Shown one piece after another: positions 15,208 through 22,872 of a stretch of 64,000 nucleotides of DNA. The DNA lies in assembly GCF_025151995.1 (NCBI RefSeq), contig NZ_CP102290.1:2976001-3040000 (forward strand). The letters are read 5' to 3'. The notes under the pieces were generated by a model that saw only the letters and a list, made by a program, of their open reading frames with translations, did not search any database and was not told where the DNA came from. This DNA comes from Ruminococcus gauvreauii. GTDB lineage: Bacteria; Bacillota; Clostridia; Lachnospirales; Lachnospiraceae. Every line of letters starts with the position of its first letter. The first letter of the stretch is position 1. The translations under genes and the position numbers were made by a program.

Positions 15208-16278
15208 ATGAAAAACAAGACAGTGAAAAGAATTATGGCTGTTGGCCTGTCTGCAATGCTGGCGGCAGCAATGTTTGCAGGATGCGGATCTAAGAGCAGC
15301 GATGAGAGCAAGTCTGCAGATGAATCAGCCGAGCCAACGCCTTCAGTGGAGGCAGCAGATGATGCAGCTGAAGAAAAAAATACAGAGTCAGGGGACGGCA
15401 CCGTATATAAGATCGGTGTGATCCAGTACGTACAGCATGATGCACTGGATGCATCCAACAAAGGCTTTTTTGCGGCGCTTGATGAGATGGGAATTCAGTA
15501 TGAGGCGGATCAGCAGAATGCAGCGGGAGAGGCTTCATCCTGCCAGACGATCGCCCAGACGCTGGTGAATAATGGAAGTGACCTGATCTTTGCGATCGCG
15601 ACTCCGGCAGCACAGGCTGTTGCAGGCGTTACCTCTGATATTCCGGTAGTCCTGACAGCTGTCACAGACCCAGCAGAATCCGGACTTGTCGAGTCCAACG
15701 ACGCTCCGGGCGGAAATGTGACCGGTACATCTGATCTGACTCCGGTTAAAGAGCAGATCGATCTGATGAAACAGATTCTTCCTGACGTGAAAAAAGTTGG
15801 TGTCCTGTACTGTTCCGCTGAATCAAATTCTGCGATTCAGGCACAGATGGCAAAAGACGCATGTGCTGAGCTGGGAATTGAGTGCGAAGATTACACCGTG
15901 TCCTCATCGAATGAAATCCAGTCTGTCGTGGAATCATCCATCGGCAAAGTAGATGCGCTGTATGCACCGACAGACAATGTTATCGCGGCAGGCATGGCGA
16001 CAGTGGCAATGATCGCCAACGATAATAAGATGCCGGTAATCTGCGGTGAAGGCGGAATGGTGACAGAAGGCGGTCTGGCTACTTATGGAATCGACTACTA
16101 TCAGCTGGGTTACATGGCAGGACAGCAGGCAGCAGAGATCCTTGTGGATGGAAAAAGCCCTGCAGACATGCCGATCGGTTATCTGGACGCATCCAAATGT
16201 GAACTGCAGGTAAATGATGAGACAGCGCAGGCACTGGGACTTGATTTATCTGCACTGGATACAGGAAGCGAAGAATAA
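15208..16278 (+). CDS. ABC transporter substrate-binding lipoprotein, TrpX-like
   Basis: Extracytoplasmic solute-binding lipoprotein of 356 residues. The signal peptide ends in a lipobox (LAAAMFAGC, Cys at about 27), then comes a Ser/Glu/Ala-rich tether, then a two-lobed periplasmic-binding fold of the COG2984 (ABC_sub_bind) family: VYKIGVIQYVQHDALDASNKGFF, IFAIATPAAQAVAG, VTGTSDLTPVKEQIDLMKQILPDVKKVGVLY. In relatives this family with permease and ATPase partners imports tryptophan or other aromatic amino acids. No T-box leader is present, which weakens the tryptophan assignment. Permease and ATPase genes follow after an intercistronic hairpin. ATG 15208 with GAGGAAAGAGGG upstream. Confidence 0.88.
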   Translation: MKNKTVKRIMAVGLSAMLAAAMFAGCGSKSSDESKSADESAEPTPSVEAADDAAEEKNTESGDGTVYKIGVIQYVQHDALDASNKGFFAALDEMGIQYEADQQNAAGEASSCQTIAQTLVNNGSDLIFAIATPAAQAVAGVTSDIPVVLTAVTDPAESGLVESNDAPGGNVTGTSDLTPVKEQIDLMKQILPDVKKVGVLYCSAESNSAIQAQMAKDACAELGIECEDYTVSSSNEIQSVVESSIGKVDALYAPTDNVIAAGMATVAMIANDNKMPVICGEGGMVTEGGLATYGIDYYQLGYMAGQQAAEILVDGKSPADMPIGYLDASKCELQVNDETAQALGLDLSALDTGSEE

Positions 16279-16320
16279 GAAACAGGCGCAGCAAACGTAT
16301 CGAAAGCGGAAAACAACAGG

Positions 16321-16350
16321 ACCAAGGGAGCCAACTTCGGCTCCCTTGGT
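16321..16350 (+). terminator. Intercistronic hairpin / attenuating terminator
   Basis: A perfect 12-base stem (16321-16332 with 16339-16350, ACCAAGGGAGCC and its complement) with loop AACTTC, followed by ATTTCTGTTCTTT. It sits between the binding-protein gene and the permease gene, where it probably reduces readthrough and stabilises the upstream mRNA. Confidence 0.75.
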
Positions 16351-16473
16351 ATTTCTGTTCTTTAATACGGTTGATTCCGGAAAAGATTTTGACGAAAGAA
16401 TAATGGTCAGCGTTGTATTTTCGTGAAAGTATTTTCTTTAAAAGATACCACGTACACGTAGGAGGATAAAAAT

Positions 16474-17388
16474 ATGAGTGGGTTTTTTGTTTCAATGCAG
16501 GGAGCGGTATCGCAGGGAATTCTCTGGGGGATTATGGTACTCGGTGTTTATATTACCTTCAAGATTCTGGATATCGCGGACTTAACGGTTGACGGGAGTT
16601 TTGCGCTCGGGGGATGCGTATGCGCCACATTGATCGTAGCACACGGATGGAATCCGGTGGCAGCGCTTTTGATATCGCTGGTGGCGGGTGTGATCGCAGG
16701 AGGTGTGACCGGGTTTCTGCATACGGTGTTTGAGATACCGGCAATTCTGGCGGGGATTCTGACGCAGATTGCGCTGTGGTCTATTAACCTCAGGATCATG
16801 GGCGGAAAGAGTAATATTCCGCTGCTTAAATCAGATACTGTGTTTTCATGGATGGTGGATGCGACAGGACTTTCCCAGACTCATGCGAGCATGATACTCG
16901 GTGTTGTGATCGCAGTATTGTGTATCGGCCTCCTGTACTGGTTTTTCGGAACGGAGCTCGGGGCCGCGCTCCGTGCCACGGGTAACAATGAGGACATGAT
17001 CCGTGCGCTCGGTGTCAACATCAAAAAGACAAAAATGCTGGCCCTGATGATCAGCAACGGCCTGGTCGGTCTTTCCGGAGGTCTGGTCTGTCAGAGTCAG
17101 AAATACGGAGATATCAACAATGGTACGGGCGCCATTGTGATCGGTCTTGCGGCGATCGTGATCGGTGACGTGCTGATGGGACGGCTCCGCTCTTTTGGAA
17201 GCAAGCTGACTTCGGCCATTGTAGGTTCTGTTGTCTATTTCCTGATTCGTGCGATTGTACTGCAGCTCGGTATGAGCGCAAATGACATGAAACTGCTTTC
17301 GGCCATCATCGTCGCGCTTGCGCTGTGTATACCGGTGGCGGTTGAGAAACTGCGGATCAGAAAATCCTATTCCGAAGGGGGAAAGTAG
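16474..17388 (+). CDS. ABC transporter permease, TrpY-like
   Basis: Integral membrane subunit of 304 residues with about eight to nine hydrophobic segments, of the branched-chain/ribose-type permease family (BPD_transp_2). Characteristic stretches are FKILDIADLTVDGSFALGG near the start, ALRATGNNEDMIRALGVNIKKTK (the ATPase-coupling loop, about 170-190) and AIVIGLAAIVIGDVLMG. It pairs with the binding protein upstream and the ATPase that starts 3 bases after its stop. ATG 16474 has AGGAGGATAAAAAT upstream. A single permease gene implies a homodimeric channel. Confidence 0.9.
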   Translation: MSGFFVSMQGAVSQGILWGIMVLGVYITFKILDIADLTVDGSFALGGCVCATLIVAHGWNPVAALLISLVAGVIAGGVTGFLHTVFEIPAILAGILTQIALWSINLRIMGGKSNIPLLKSDTVFSWMVDATGLSQTHASMILGVVIAVLCIGLLYWFFGTELGAALRATGNNEDMIRALGVNIKKTKMLALMISNGLVGLSGGLVCQSQKYGDINNGTGAIVIGLAAIVIGDVLMGRLRSFGSKLTSAIVGSVVYFLIRAIVLQLGMSANDMKLLSAIIVALALCIPVAVEKLRIRKSYSEGGK

Positions 17389-17390
17389 AC

Positions 17391-18185
17391 ATGTTAAAAC
17401 TGATGAATGTACAGAAGACGTTCAATAAAGGGACGATCAATGAAAAAAAAGCGCTGACCGGCATTGACCTTCATCTGAGGCAGGGGGATTTTGTGACAAT
17501 TATCGGCGGGAACGGCGCCGGAAAATCAACAATGCTGAATATGATCGCGGGAGTGTATCCGATTGATTCCGGGAAGATCATCCTGGACGGAGAAAATATA
17601 TCCAGGAAACCGGAATATGCAAGAGCCAAATTCCTCGGACGGGTATTTCAGGATCCCATGAAAGGCACGGCGGCGCAGATGGAGATTCAGGAGAATCTGG
17701 CGCTGGCATATCGAAGAGGCCAGCGGAGGACATTGCGTTGGGGGATCACCAGGGCGGAAAAAGCGCGTTACCATGAGGAACTGAAATCTCTGGGTCTGGG
17801 TCTGGAAGACCGCATGACCTCGAAGGTAGGCCTGCTTTCCGGAGGCCAGCGGCAGGCGCTGACTCTTCTGATGGCTGCGCTGCAGCAGCCGAAACTGCTG
17901 CTTCTGGACGAACATACGGCGGCGCTGGACCCCAAGACGGCAGCCAAGGTGCTGGAACTGACGGAGAATATAATATCGGAGCAGAAACTGACAGCGATGA
18001 TGGTAACTCATAATATGAAGGATGCCATTCGTATGGGCAATCGGCTGGTCATGATGCACGAGGGCAGGATTATCTACGATGTGGACGGAGATGAGAAGAA
18101 ACAGCTGAAGGTGGAGGATCTGCTCAGGAAATTTGAACAGGCCAGCGGCGGAGAATTTGCAAATGACCGCATGATGCTGGCGTAG
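17391..18185 (+). CDS. ABC transporter ATP-binding protein, TrpZ-like
   Basis: Cytoplasmic ATPase of 264 residues driving the transporter above. Walker A is GGNGAGKST (about 39-47), the Q-loop region is GRVFQDPM, the signature is LSGGQRQALTLLMA, Walker B is LLLLDEHTAAL with D-E-H in place of the usual D-E-P, and the H-loop is MMVTHNMKDA. D-E-H at the end of Walker B is common in this COG1101 subfamily. ATG 17391 follows the permease stop by two bases, showing translational coupling. Confidence 0.92.
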   Translation: MLKLMNVQKTFNKGTINEKKALTGIDLHLRQGDFVTIIGGNGAGKSTMLNMIAGVYPIDSGKIILDGENISRKPEYARAKFLGRVFQDPMKGTAAQMEIQENLALAYRRGQRRTLRWGITRAEKARYHEELKSLGLGLEDRMTSKVGLLSGGQRQALTLLMAALQQPKLLLLDEHTAALDPKTAAKVLELTENIISEQKLTAMMVTHNMKDAIRMGNRLVMMHEGRIIYDVDGDEKKQLKVEDLLRKFEQASGGEFANDRMMLA

Positions 18186-18197
18186 GAGTAAGAGAAT

Positions 18198-19412
18198 ATG
18201 AGAACATTTGATAAGTCTGCGAAGCTGGACAATGTATTGTATGATGTCAGGGGACCTGTCGTGGAAGAGGCGGGCCGGATGGAAGAGGCAGGACTTGAGA
18301 TTCTGAAGCTGAACATTGGAAATCCTGCGCCGTTTGGCTTTTCGGCGCCGGAAGAAGTGATCCTTGATATTCGTCAGTCAGTGCGTGACAGCCAGGGATA
18401 CTCTGATTCAAGAGGAATTTTTGCGGCCAGAAAGGCGATTATGCAGTACTGCCAGCTGAAGGGGATTCCAAATGTCGGTATCAATGATGTATATACCGGG
18501 AATGGCGTGAGCGAACTGATCACGCTGTGTATGCAGGCTCTGCTCAATGACGGGGACGAAATTCTGATACCTGCACCGGATTATCCGCTCTGGACCGCCA
18601 CGGCAAATCTATCCGGCGGGAAAGCGGTTCATTACATCTGTGACGAACAGTCTGACTGGAATCCGGATATCAACGATATACGGGAGAAGATCACAGATAA
18701 GACAAAGGCTATCGTCATCATCAATCCGAATAATCCGACGGGCGCACTGTATCCCAGAGAGGTCCTGCAGGACATTGCAGATATTGCCCGCGAACATGAA
18801 CTGATCATCTTTTCGGATGAAATCTACGACCGGCTGGTGATGGACCAGGAAGAGCATATATCGATTGCTTCTCTTGACCCGGATCTGTTCTGCGTGACGT
18901 TTTCCGGACTCTCCAAATCACATATGATCGCGGGGTTTCGGATCGGCTGGATGGTGCTGAGCGGCAGAAAATCTCATGTGCAGGGATACATAGAGGGGCT
19001 GAATATGCTCTCCAATATGCGCCTGTGCTCCAACGTGCCGGCTCAGACAATCGTACAGACTGCGCTCGGAGGGTATCAGAGCGTTGAGGAATATATCGTA
19101 CCGGGCGGAAGGATTTATGAACAGCGCAACTACATCTGTGAGGCGCTGAATGATATACCGGGAATCACGGCGGTGAAACCGAAGGGCGGTTTTTATATTT
19201 TTCCGAAGATCGACACTAAAAAGTTTAATATCAGGGATGATGAACAGTTTGTGCTGGACTTTCTTCGCAGCAAACGCGTATTGCTGGTACATGGCGGCGG
19301 ATTTAACTGGAAAGAACCGGATCATTTCCGGATCGTATATCTGCCGCGCGTGGAGGTGCTGCAAAAATCCATGAAGAAGCTGCGGGATTTTCTGGAGGAT
19401 TATCATCAGTAG
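18198..19412 (+). CDS. PLP-dependent aminotransferase, AlaA/AspC-like
   Basis: Class I/II aminotransferase of 404 residues. The PLP-binding lysine is in FSGLSKSHMIAGFRIGWM (about 240), with upstream NPNNPTGALYP (about 175-185) and FSDEIYDRL (about 210), and a C-terminal HFRIVYLP arginine region. The sequence most resembles the alanine/glutamate-type enzymes annotated AlaA. It begins 12 bases after the ATPase stop with GTAGGAGTAAGAGAAT upstream, so it belongs to the transporter operon. This hints that the imported compound is an amino acid or keto acid that is then transaminated (inference). A very strong terminator follows. Confidence 0.87.
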   Translation: MRTFDKSAKLDNVLYDVRGPVVEEAGRMEEAGLEILKLNIGNPAPFGFSAPEEVILDIRQSVRDSQGYSDSRGIFAARKAIMQYCQLKGIPNVGINDVYTGNGVSELITLCMQALLNDGDEILIPAPDYPLWTATANLSGGKAVHYICDEQSDWNPDINDIREKITDKTKAIVIINPNNPTGALYPREVLQDIADIAREHELIIFSDEIYDRLVMDQEEHISIASLDPDLFCVTFSGLSKSHMIAGFRIGWMVLSGRKSHVQGYIEGLNMLSNMRLCSNVPAQTIVQTALGGYQSVEEYIVPGGRIYEQRNYICEALNDIPGITAVKPKGGFYIFPKIDTKKFNIRDDEQFVLDFLRSKRVLLVHGGGFNWKEPDHFRIVYLPRVEVLQKSMKKLRDFLEDYHQ

Positions 19413-19418
19413 GCAGAT

Positions 19419-19469
19419 AAAAGAGTGCGGTTCAATAACAGGTGAAAAGTTATTGAACCGCACTCTTTT
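19419..19469. terminator. Bidirectional terminator between aminotransferase and rrf2 genes
   Basis: A perfect 21-base stem (19419-19439 with 19449-19469) around a 9-base loop, starting AAAAGAGTGCGG and ending CCGCACTCTTTT, so both strands have a short U run. It serves the convergent operons. Confidence 0.92.
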
Positions 19470-19484
19470 CAAATGACTGCAGAT

Positions 19485-19913
19485 TCAGGTCGCAGAGCTG
19501 CGGGAGTGAAAAATCCTGTCATCGATATCTTGGATTGTGATATGTGCCAGATGTCTCAGACAGAGATCGTTTAATTCTCCGTAAATACCGTCCATGATTC
19601 CAGCCATGCCGGAAGCTACCAGGCATTCTTTATCCACGCTTCCCGTTTTCCAGGAAGCTTTAATCAGCGGCATACGCAGTGCATCGCTGATCTGAGCCAG
19701 TGTCAGCTGGTCTGCAGGCAGCGTCATATAGTATCCGCCCTTTACGCCCTCCCTGGTTCCCACCAGACCGGCGGATTTCAGGGGGGCCATCACCTTCCGA
19801 ACGCGCGCCGGATTGGTACAGACATTGTCTGCAAGTGCGTCGCTGGATAAGGTTTCTCCTTTATGGTTTAAAAATACGAGTGCATGCACTGCGATCGCAA
19901 ATTCACTTGTCAT
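19485..19913 (-). CDS. Rrf2-family transcriptional regulator
   Basis: Winged-helix regulator of about 142 residues: MTSEFAIAVHALVFL, LSSDALADNV, the recognition segment NPARVRKVMAPLKSAGLV and the wing GVKGGYYMTLP. Rrf2 proteins such as IscR, NsrR and CymR sense Fe-S clusters, NO or thiol metabolism. Only one cysteine-rich spot (KECLV, plus C in the early helix region) is present, so a three-cysteine IscR-type cluster site is absent. The open frame reaches 20000, but ATG 19913 is chosen: it overlaps the stop of the polyferredoxin gene as ATGA and has GGAG upstream. It is the last gene of the redox operon and probably regulates it. Confidence 0.85.
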   Translation of the reverse strand: MTSEFAIAVHALVFLNHKGETLSSDALADNVCTNPARVRKVMAPLKSAGLVGTREGVKGGYYMTLPADQLTLAQISDALRMPLIKASWKTGSVDKECLVASGMAGIMDGIYGELNDLCLRHLAHITIQDIDDRIFHSRSSAT

Positions 19914-20812
19914 TTCTCCGTTACATCCTTTCGTTTTTTCCATGTAGAATCCACAGCGCCAAAACTGCAGCTGCGAATACAGTCGCCGCAGCGGATACAT
20001 TCCCGGCTGTTAGGTGTTTTCCACACCTGGATGCCCATTTTACACACCTTTTCACATTTCCCGCAGTGTGTGCATTTTTCTGCATCCACGCGATAGCGGT
20101 ACAGGGCGATGGGATGAAAAAGCCCATACACTGCGCCGAGGGGGCAGAGATATTTGCAGAACGGGCGGTAGATCATAAGAGAGAGCAGTACGATCACTGC
20201 CAGGATCACGCCCTTCCATGCAAACAGAAATCCCGCGGCTCCCCGGAGTGCTTCATTTCCGATCATCAGGGGAATGCCGGCCATCAATGTTCCGCTGGGG
20301 CATATGTACTGACAGAACCATGGGGCTCCCTGCCCTGTTATATCCAAAACCAGCAGGGGAAGCAGTATTACAAAGACGAGCAGTATCACGTACTTCGCCC
20401 ATACAAGGACCCGGTGTCCGGGAAGGTTCTTCCATTTTCGCACAAAGGGAATTTTATAGATAAGGTCCTGAACCAGCCCAAAAGGGCACAGCCAGCCGCA
20501 TACGAACCTCCCAAGCAGTGAACCGACCAGGACCAGGAAGCCAAATATGTAAAATGAAAACCTGTAATTCCTGCTGCCCAGTACTGCCTGCAGCGATCCG
20601 ATCGGACAGGAGCCAAGAGCACCCGGACAGGAGTAGCAGTTCAGACCGGGAACACACAGGGATTTTGTCGGTCCGGTAAAGATCCTGCCCTCGACAAAGC
20701 CCCATACGTATCCGTTTGTCAGTGCGGTGAAGGCAGCCTGTACCCACAACCGTATTCTTGAATCTGTTTTTTTCTTTTGTTTATCCAATTCCAATACACT
20801 CCAGACATACAT
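19910..20812 (-). CDS. NapH/YccM-like membrane polyferredoxin
   Basis: Membrane iron-sulfur electron carrier of about 300 residues. An N-terminal cysteine cluster (NCYSCPGALGSCP) precedes several membrane segments. Two CxxxCP motifs follow (CGWLCPFGLVQD and CKYLCPLGAVYG), typical of NapH/NosR/CcoG proteins. The C-terminus has two ferredoxin-type 4Fe-4S motifs, CTHCGKCEKVCKMG and CIRCGDCIRSCSFGAVD. The architecture fits electrons passing from the cytosol to an extracytoplasmic partner. ATG 20812 is kept; TTG 20788, which would begin L-D-K-Q-K-K, is an alternative. The 5' end overlaps the CXXC microprotein gene by 32 bases, and the stop overlaps the rrf2 start, so the genes are coupled. Confidence 0.9.
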   Translation of the reverse strand: MYVWSVLELDKQKKKTDSRIRLWVQAAFTALTNGYVWGFVEGRIFTGPTKSLCVPGLNCYSCPGALGSCPIGSLQAVLGSRNYRFSFYIFGFLVLVGSLLGRFVCGWLCPFGLVQDLIYKIPFVRKWKNLPGHRVLVWAKYVILLVFVILLPLLVLDITGQGAPWFCQYICPSGTLMAGIPLMIGNEALRGAAGFLFAWKGVILAVIVLLSLMIYRPFCKYLCPLGAVYGLFHPIALYRYRVDAEKCTHCGKCEKVCKMGIQVWKTPNSRECIRCGDCIRSCSFGAVDSTWKKRKDVTEK

Positions 20813-20927
20813 TGACTGCCTTCATAAAGACCGTATCAGCCTCACCTCTCAGAACGCCCAGGGTGATTCCGAATACAGCGGCCAGCAGCAGTGATCTTCG
20901 AATCCATGTTCTCTTCGTCTCATTCAT
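20781..20927 (-). CDS. 48-residue CXXC membrane microprotein, CD1871A-like
   Basis: A tiny gene translated between the rhodanese-TlpA and polyferredoxin genes. The 48 residues have a basic start (NETKRTWIRRS), one membrane helix (LLLAAVFGITLGVLRGEAD) and a C-terminus V-C-L-E-C-I-G-I-G with a CxxC pair. This matches my memory of the short CD1871A family CXXC motif-containing protein of Clostridia. ATG 20927 overlaps the end of the TlpA-like gene by 8 bases, and its stop lies inside the start of the polyferredoxin gene. The frame stays open to 21044, but the upstream part is a shadow of TlpA. The CxxC may be the thiol that the polyferredoxin reduces (inference). Confidence 0.8.
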   Translation of the reverse strand: MNETKRTWIRRSLLLAAVFGITLGVLRGEADTVFMKAVNVCLECIGIG

Positions 20928-21843
20928 TGACCTGCTCCAGTAATTCTTCCACGATTTTTTCCCATTCTTCTTTCGGCTTGCCGCCCACATAAGTCTCGCC
21001 CAGCTGGGTACCGTTCTGATCCACGAATATGGTTGTCGGCACATACTGGATCTCTGAGAGGACGCCCCGCATCAGATCGTCCGATGCGATAATCTGAGTA
21101 TAATCGGTCCCCGCCGATTTTGCAATCGTTAATGCGGCCTCATCTTCAGGCTTGCTGACATCCGTGATTACACCTAAGATCTGAAATCCCTGGTCACGAT
21201 ATTCCTTATCCAATTCTGACAGGTAGGGCATATGCTGAATACACGCTCCGCAGTAGGTGGCCCAGAAATTCACCATGGTCAGTTTTGCTTCGCCGAAGAT
21301 ATCCTGATTTACCGGTTCGCCCCCGAGCGTCTCGGTCTCGAATGCACCAAACGGGCCGGCTGTATGATCCTTTGTTTCTCCCTGTTCGGTTGCCTCCTCT
21401 TTCGGCTCACCGGGTGCTCCGCTCTCGGTATCATAGGGCCAGTCGCTGATGCCTCCAAAATCAAAGACGTTGGTGTAGCCGGCCGCTGTCATCTTCTTTG
21501 CCGCCTGGGCACTGCGGTTTCCGCTTCGGCAGTATACCAGAATCTCCTGGTCCAGCGAAGGAAGAGCTGCAAGCCGCTCATCTCCAATCTCTTCATTTGG
21601 GATCAGTATGGCTCCCGGGATGTGTTTTTCTTCATATTCTTCCTCGGTACGTACATCCAGAATCACGATATCATCACCGGTATCGATGCGTTTTTTTGCT
21701 TCCTCCGCTGTGATTTTCCGATATGATGCGGTACTGTCTGAAGTCCCGGTCTCATCTGTCTTACCGCCGGGCGAACAGGCAGTCAGGATACCGGACAGAA
21801 TCAGTAGTCCGGTCAGTGCGGCTGCTGTTTTGATTCTTCTCAT
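20920..21843 (-). CDS. Lipoprotein with rhodanese and TlpA-like thioredoxin domains
   Basis: A 307-residue exported fusion. The signal peptide ends in a lipobox (LSGILTAC, Cys at 23) and a short Gly/Thr/Ser tether. Residues about 42-135 form a rhodanese domain, with DIVILDVRTEEEYEEKHIPGA and the active-site loop Y-C-R-S-G-N-R-S (Cys about 109). After a Glu-rich linker, residues about 165-305 form a TlpA/ResA-type redoxin with W-A-T-Y-C-G-A-C in the active site and the cis-proline region VPTTIFVDQNG. It is anchored outside the membrane and could receive or transfer persulfide or disulfide. First gene of the redox operon, with GGAGGA before ATG 21843. Confidence 0.92.
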   Translation of the reverse strand: MRRIKTAAALTGLLILSGILTACSPGGKTDETGTSDSTASYRKITAEEAKKRIDTGDDIVILDVRTEEEYEEKHIPGAILIPNEEIGDERLAALPSLDQEILVYCRSGNRSAQAAKKMTAAGYTNVFDFGGISDWPYDTESGAPGEPKEEATEQGETKDHTAGPFGAFETETLGGEPVNQDIFGEAKLTMVNFWATYCGACIQHMPYLSELDKEYRDQGFQILGVITDVSKPEDEAALTIAKSAGTDYTQIIASDDLMRGVLSEIQYVPTTIFVDQNGTQLGETYVGGKPKEEWEKIVEELLEQVNE

Positions 21844-21881
21844 AAAATGTCCTCCTCTTAATTTGAAATAGACTTGTTGGA

Positions 21882-21943
21882 AACTGTATGAAATATAGTT
21901 TCAGTTATACTGTAATGATAAATGTTTCAGTTGAATAAGTCAA
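21882..21943 (-). promoter_or_regulatory. Promoter and repeated motifs of the redox operon
   Basis: On the minus strand, -35 TTGACT (plus-strand 21938-21943), a 17-base spacer and -10 TATCAT (21915-21920). GTTTCAGTT occurs twice on the plus strand, at 21898-21906 and 21924-21932, and the first copy forms an imperfect inverted repeat with AACTG at 21882. The second copy lies within the spacer, so these may be the Rrf2 operator. Confidence 0.6.
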
Positions 21944-21967
21944 GTGTTTTTCGCAAAAAGATAGTTA

Positions 21968-22020
21968 TTGACATATGCCGTTAATGGGGATATAATAAAG
22001 CCTGTAAGTGACATATGTCA
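21968..22020 (+). promoter_or_regulatory. Consensus promoter and palindrome for the DUF134 gene
   Basis: TTGACA 21968-21973, 17 bases, TATAAT 21991-21996, both perfect. A 12-base perfect palindrome TGACATATGTCA lies at 22009-22020, just past the start of transcription. Nine bases of the same motif (TGACATATG) overlap the -35 at 21969-21977. The copies are 40 bases apart, about four helical turns, a likely autoregulatory pair. Confidence 0.8.
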
Positions 22021-22040
22021 ACAACAGGAGGATAACATAA

Positions 22041-22424
22041 ATGCCAAGGCCGTGTAAACGCCGCCGTATCTGCGAAATGCCGCAGAACAGAAGATTTTTG
22101 CCCTCGGATACTGCACAGGGAAATAGCGAGCCTGTGATTATGGCGCTGGACGAATATGAGACGATCAGACTGATTGATTTCGAAGGAATGAATCAGGAAG
22201 AGTGTGCACGCAGTATGGGAGTCGCCCGTACCACCGTGCAGGCGATCTATAACAGCGCACGCCGAAAACTGGCGGAGTGTCTGATTGAGGGGAAAGAGCT
22301 TTATGTGGACGGAGGAGATTACGTTCTGTGCGAAGGCGATAACAGAGGATGCGGCTGCGGGCACTGCAGAAGACAACAGAATATAAAAGGAGGAAAATAT
22401 GATGAAAATAGCAGTCACGTATGA
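22041..22424 (+). CDS. DUF134-family helix-turn-helix protein
   Basis: A 127-residue protein starting M-P-R-P-C-K-R-R-R-I-C, with a sigma-70 region 4-like helix-turn-helix (MNQEECARSMGVARTTVQAIYNSARRKLAECL) and a Cys-rich end (RGCGCGHC). DUF134 proteins are putative DNA-binding proteins, usually next to NifX/NifB-type cluster-binding proteins, as here. The cysteines near both ends could bind a metal or cluster, making it a candidate metal- or redox-sensing regulator (inference). ATG 22041 with AGGAGGATAACATAA upstream; the 3' end overlaps the next gene by 26 bases. Confidence 0.85.
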   Translation: MPRPCKRRRICEMPQNRRFLPSDTAQGNSEPVIMALDEYETIRLIDFEGMNQEECARSMGVARTTVQAIYNSARRKLAECLIEGKELYVDGGDYVLCEGDNRGCGCGHCRRQQNIKGGKYDENSSHV

Positions 22425-22785
22425 AGATGGAAAGGTTTTTCAGCATTTTGGACATTCGGAGAAATTTAAGGTGTATGAGACAGAGGACGGAAAGGTGGTT
22501 TCTTCTGAGGTGGCAGATACCAACGGAAGCGGACACGGGGCACTCGCTGATTTCCTTGCGGAAAAGGCAGTGAAAGTCCTTATCTGCGGGGGGATCGGAC
22601 AAGGTGCGAGACAGGCGCTTGCACAGGCGGGAATCGAACTGTATCCCGGTGTCAGTGGCGACGCAGATCAGGCGGTTTTGGCATATTTGAATGGCAGTCT
22701 CTCCTATGACCCGGACACGGTATGCAGCCATCACGAACACCATGAACATGACGGTGAGTGTGCAGGGGGAAACTGCTGCCACTAG
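22399..22785 (+). CDS. NifB/NifX-family cluster-binding protein with His tail
   Basis: A 128-residue protein of the dinitrogenase iron-molybdenum cofactor family: KIAVTYEDGKVFQHFGHSEKFKVYE at the start and VLICGGIGQGARQAL in the middle. Stand-alone members bind or carry metal clusters outside nitrogen fixation, and no nif genes are in the window. The C-terminus has an added metal-binding tail, HHEHHEHDGECAGGNCCH, with five histidines plus cysteines, similar in style to the histidine repeats of the nearby P-type ATPase. Two adjacent ATG codons (22399, 22402) follow AAAGGAGGAAAAT; either may be used. It is co-transcribed and overlapping with the DUF134 gene. Confidence 0.87.
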   Translation: MMKIAVTYEDGKVFQHFGHSEKFKVYETEDGKVVSSEVADTNGSGHGALADFLAEKAVKVLICGGIGQGARQALAQAGIELYPGVSGDADQAVLAYLNGSLSYDPDTVCSHHEHHEHDGECAGGNCCH

Positions 22786-22829
22786 GCATATCTTTCCGGT
22801 CAGAACTTAAATCAATGAATACAGCACAC

Positions 22830-22854
22830 AAGCCCTGGATATTCCGGGGCTTTT
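22830..22854 (+). terminator. Terminator after the NifX-like gene
   Basis: Stem AAGCCCTGG / CCGGGGCTT with one G-U pair and loop ATATT, then TTTT, between convergent genes. Confidence 0.75.
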
Positions 22855-22872
22855 ACTGGTTCAGGCAGTTTA

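Noticed and set aside
22399..22785. Nitrogen-fixation locus
   Set aside because: The NifX-like protein is a stand-alone family member; no nifHDK, nifB or nifE/N genes are in the window.
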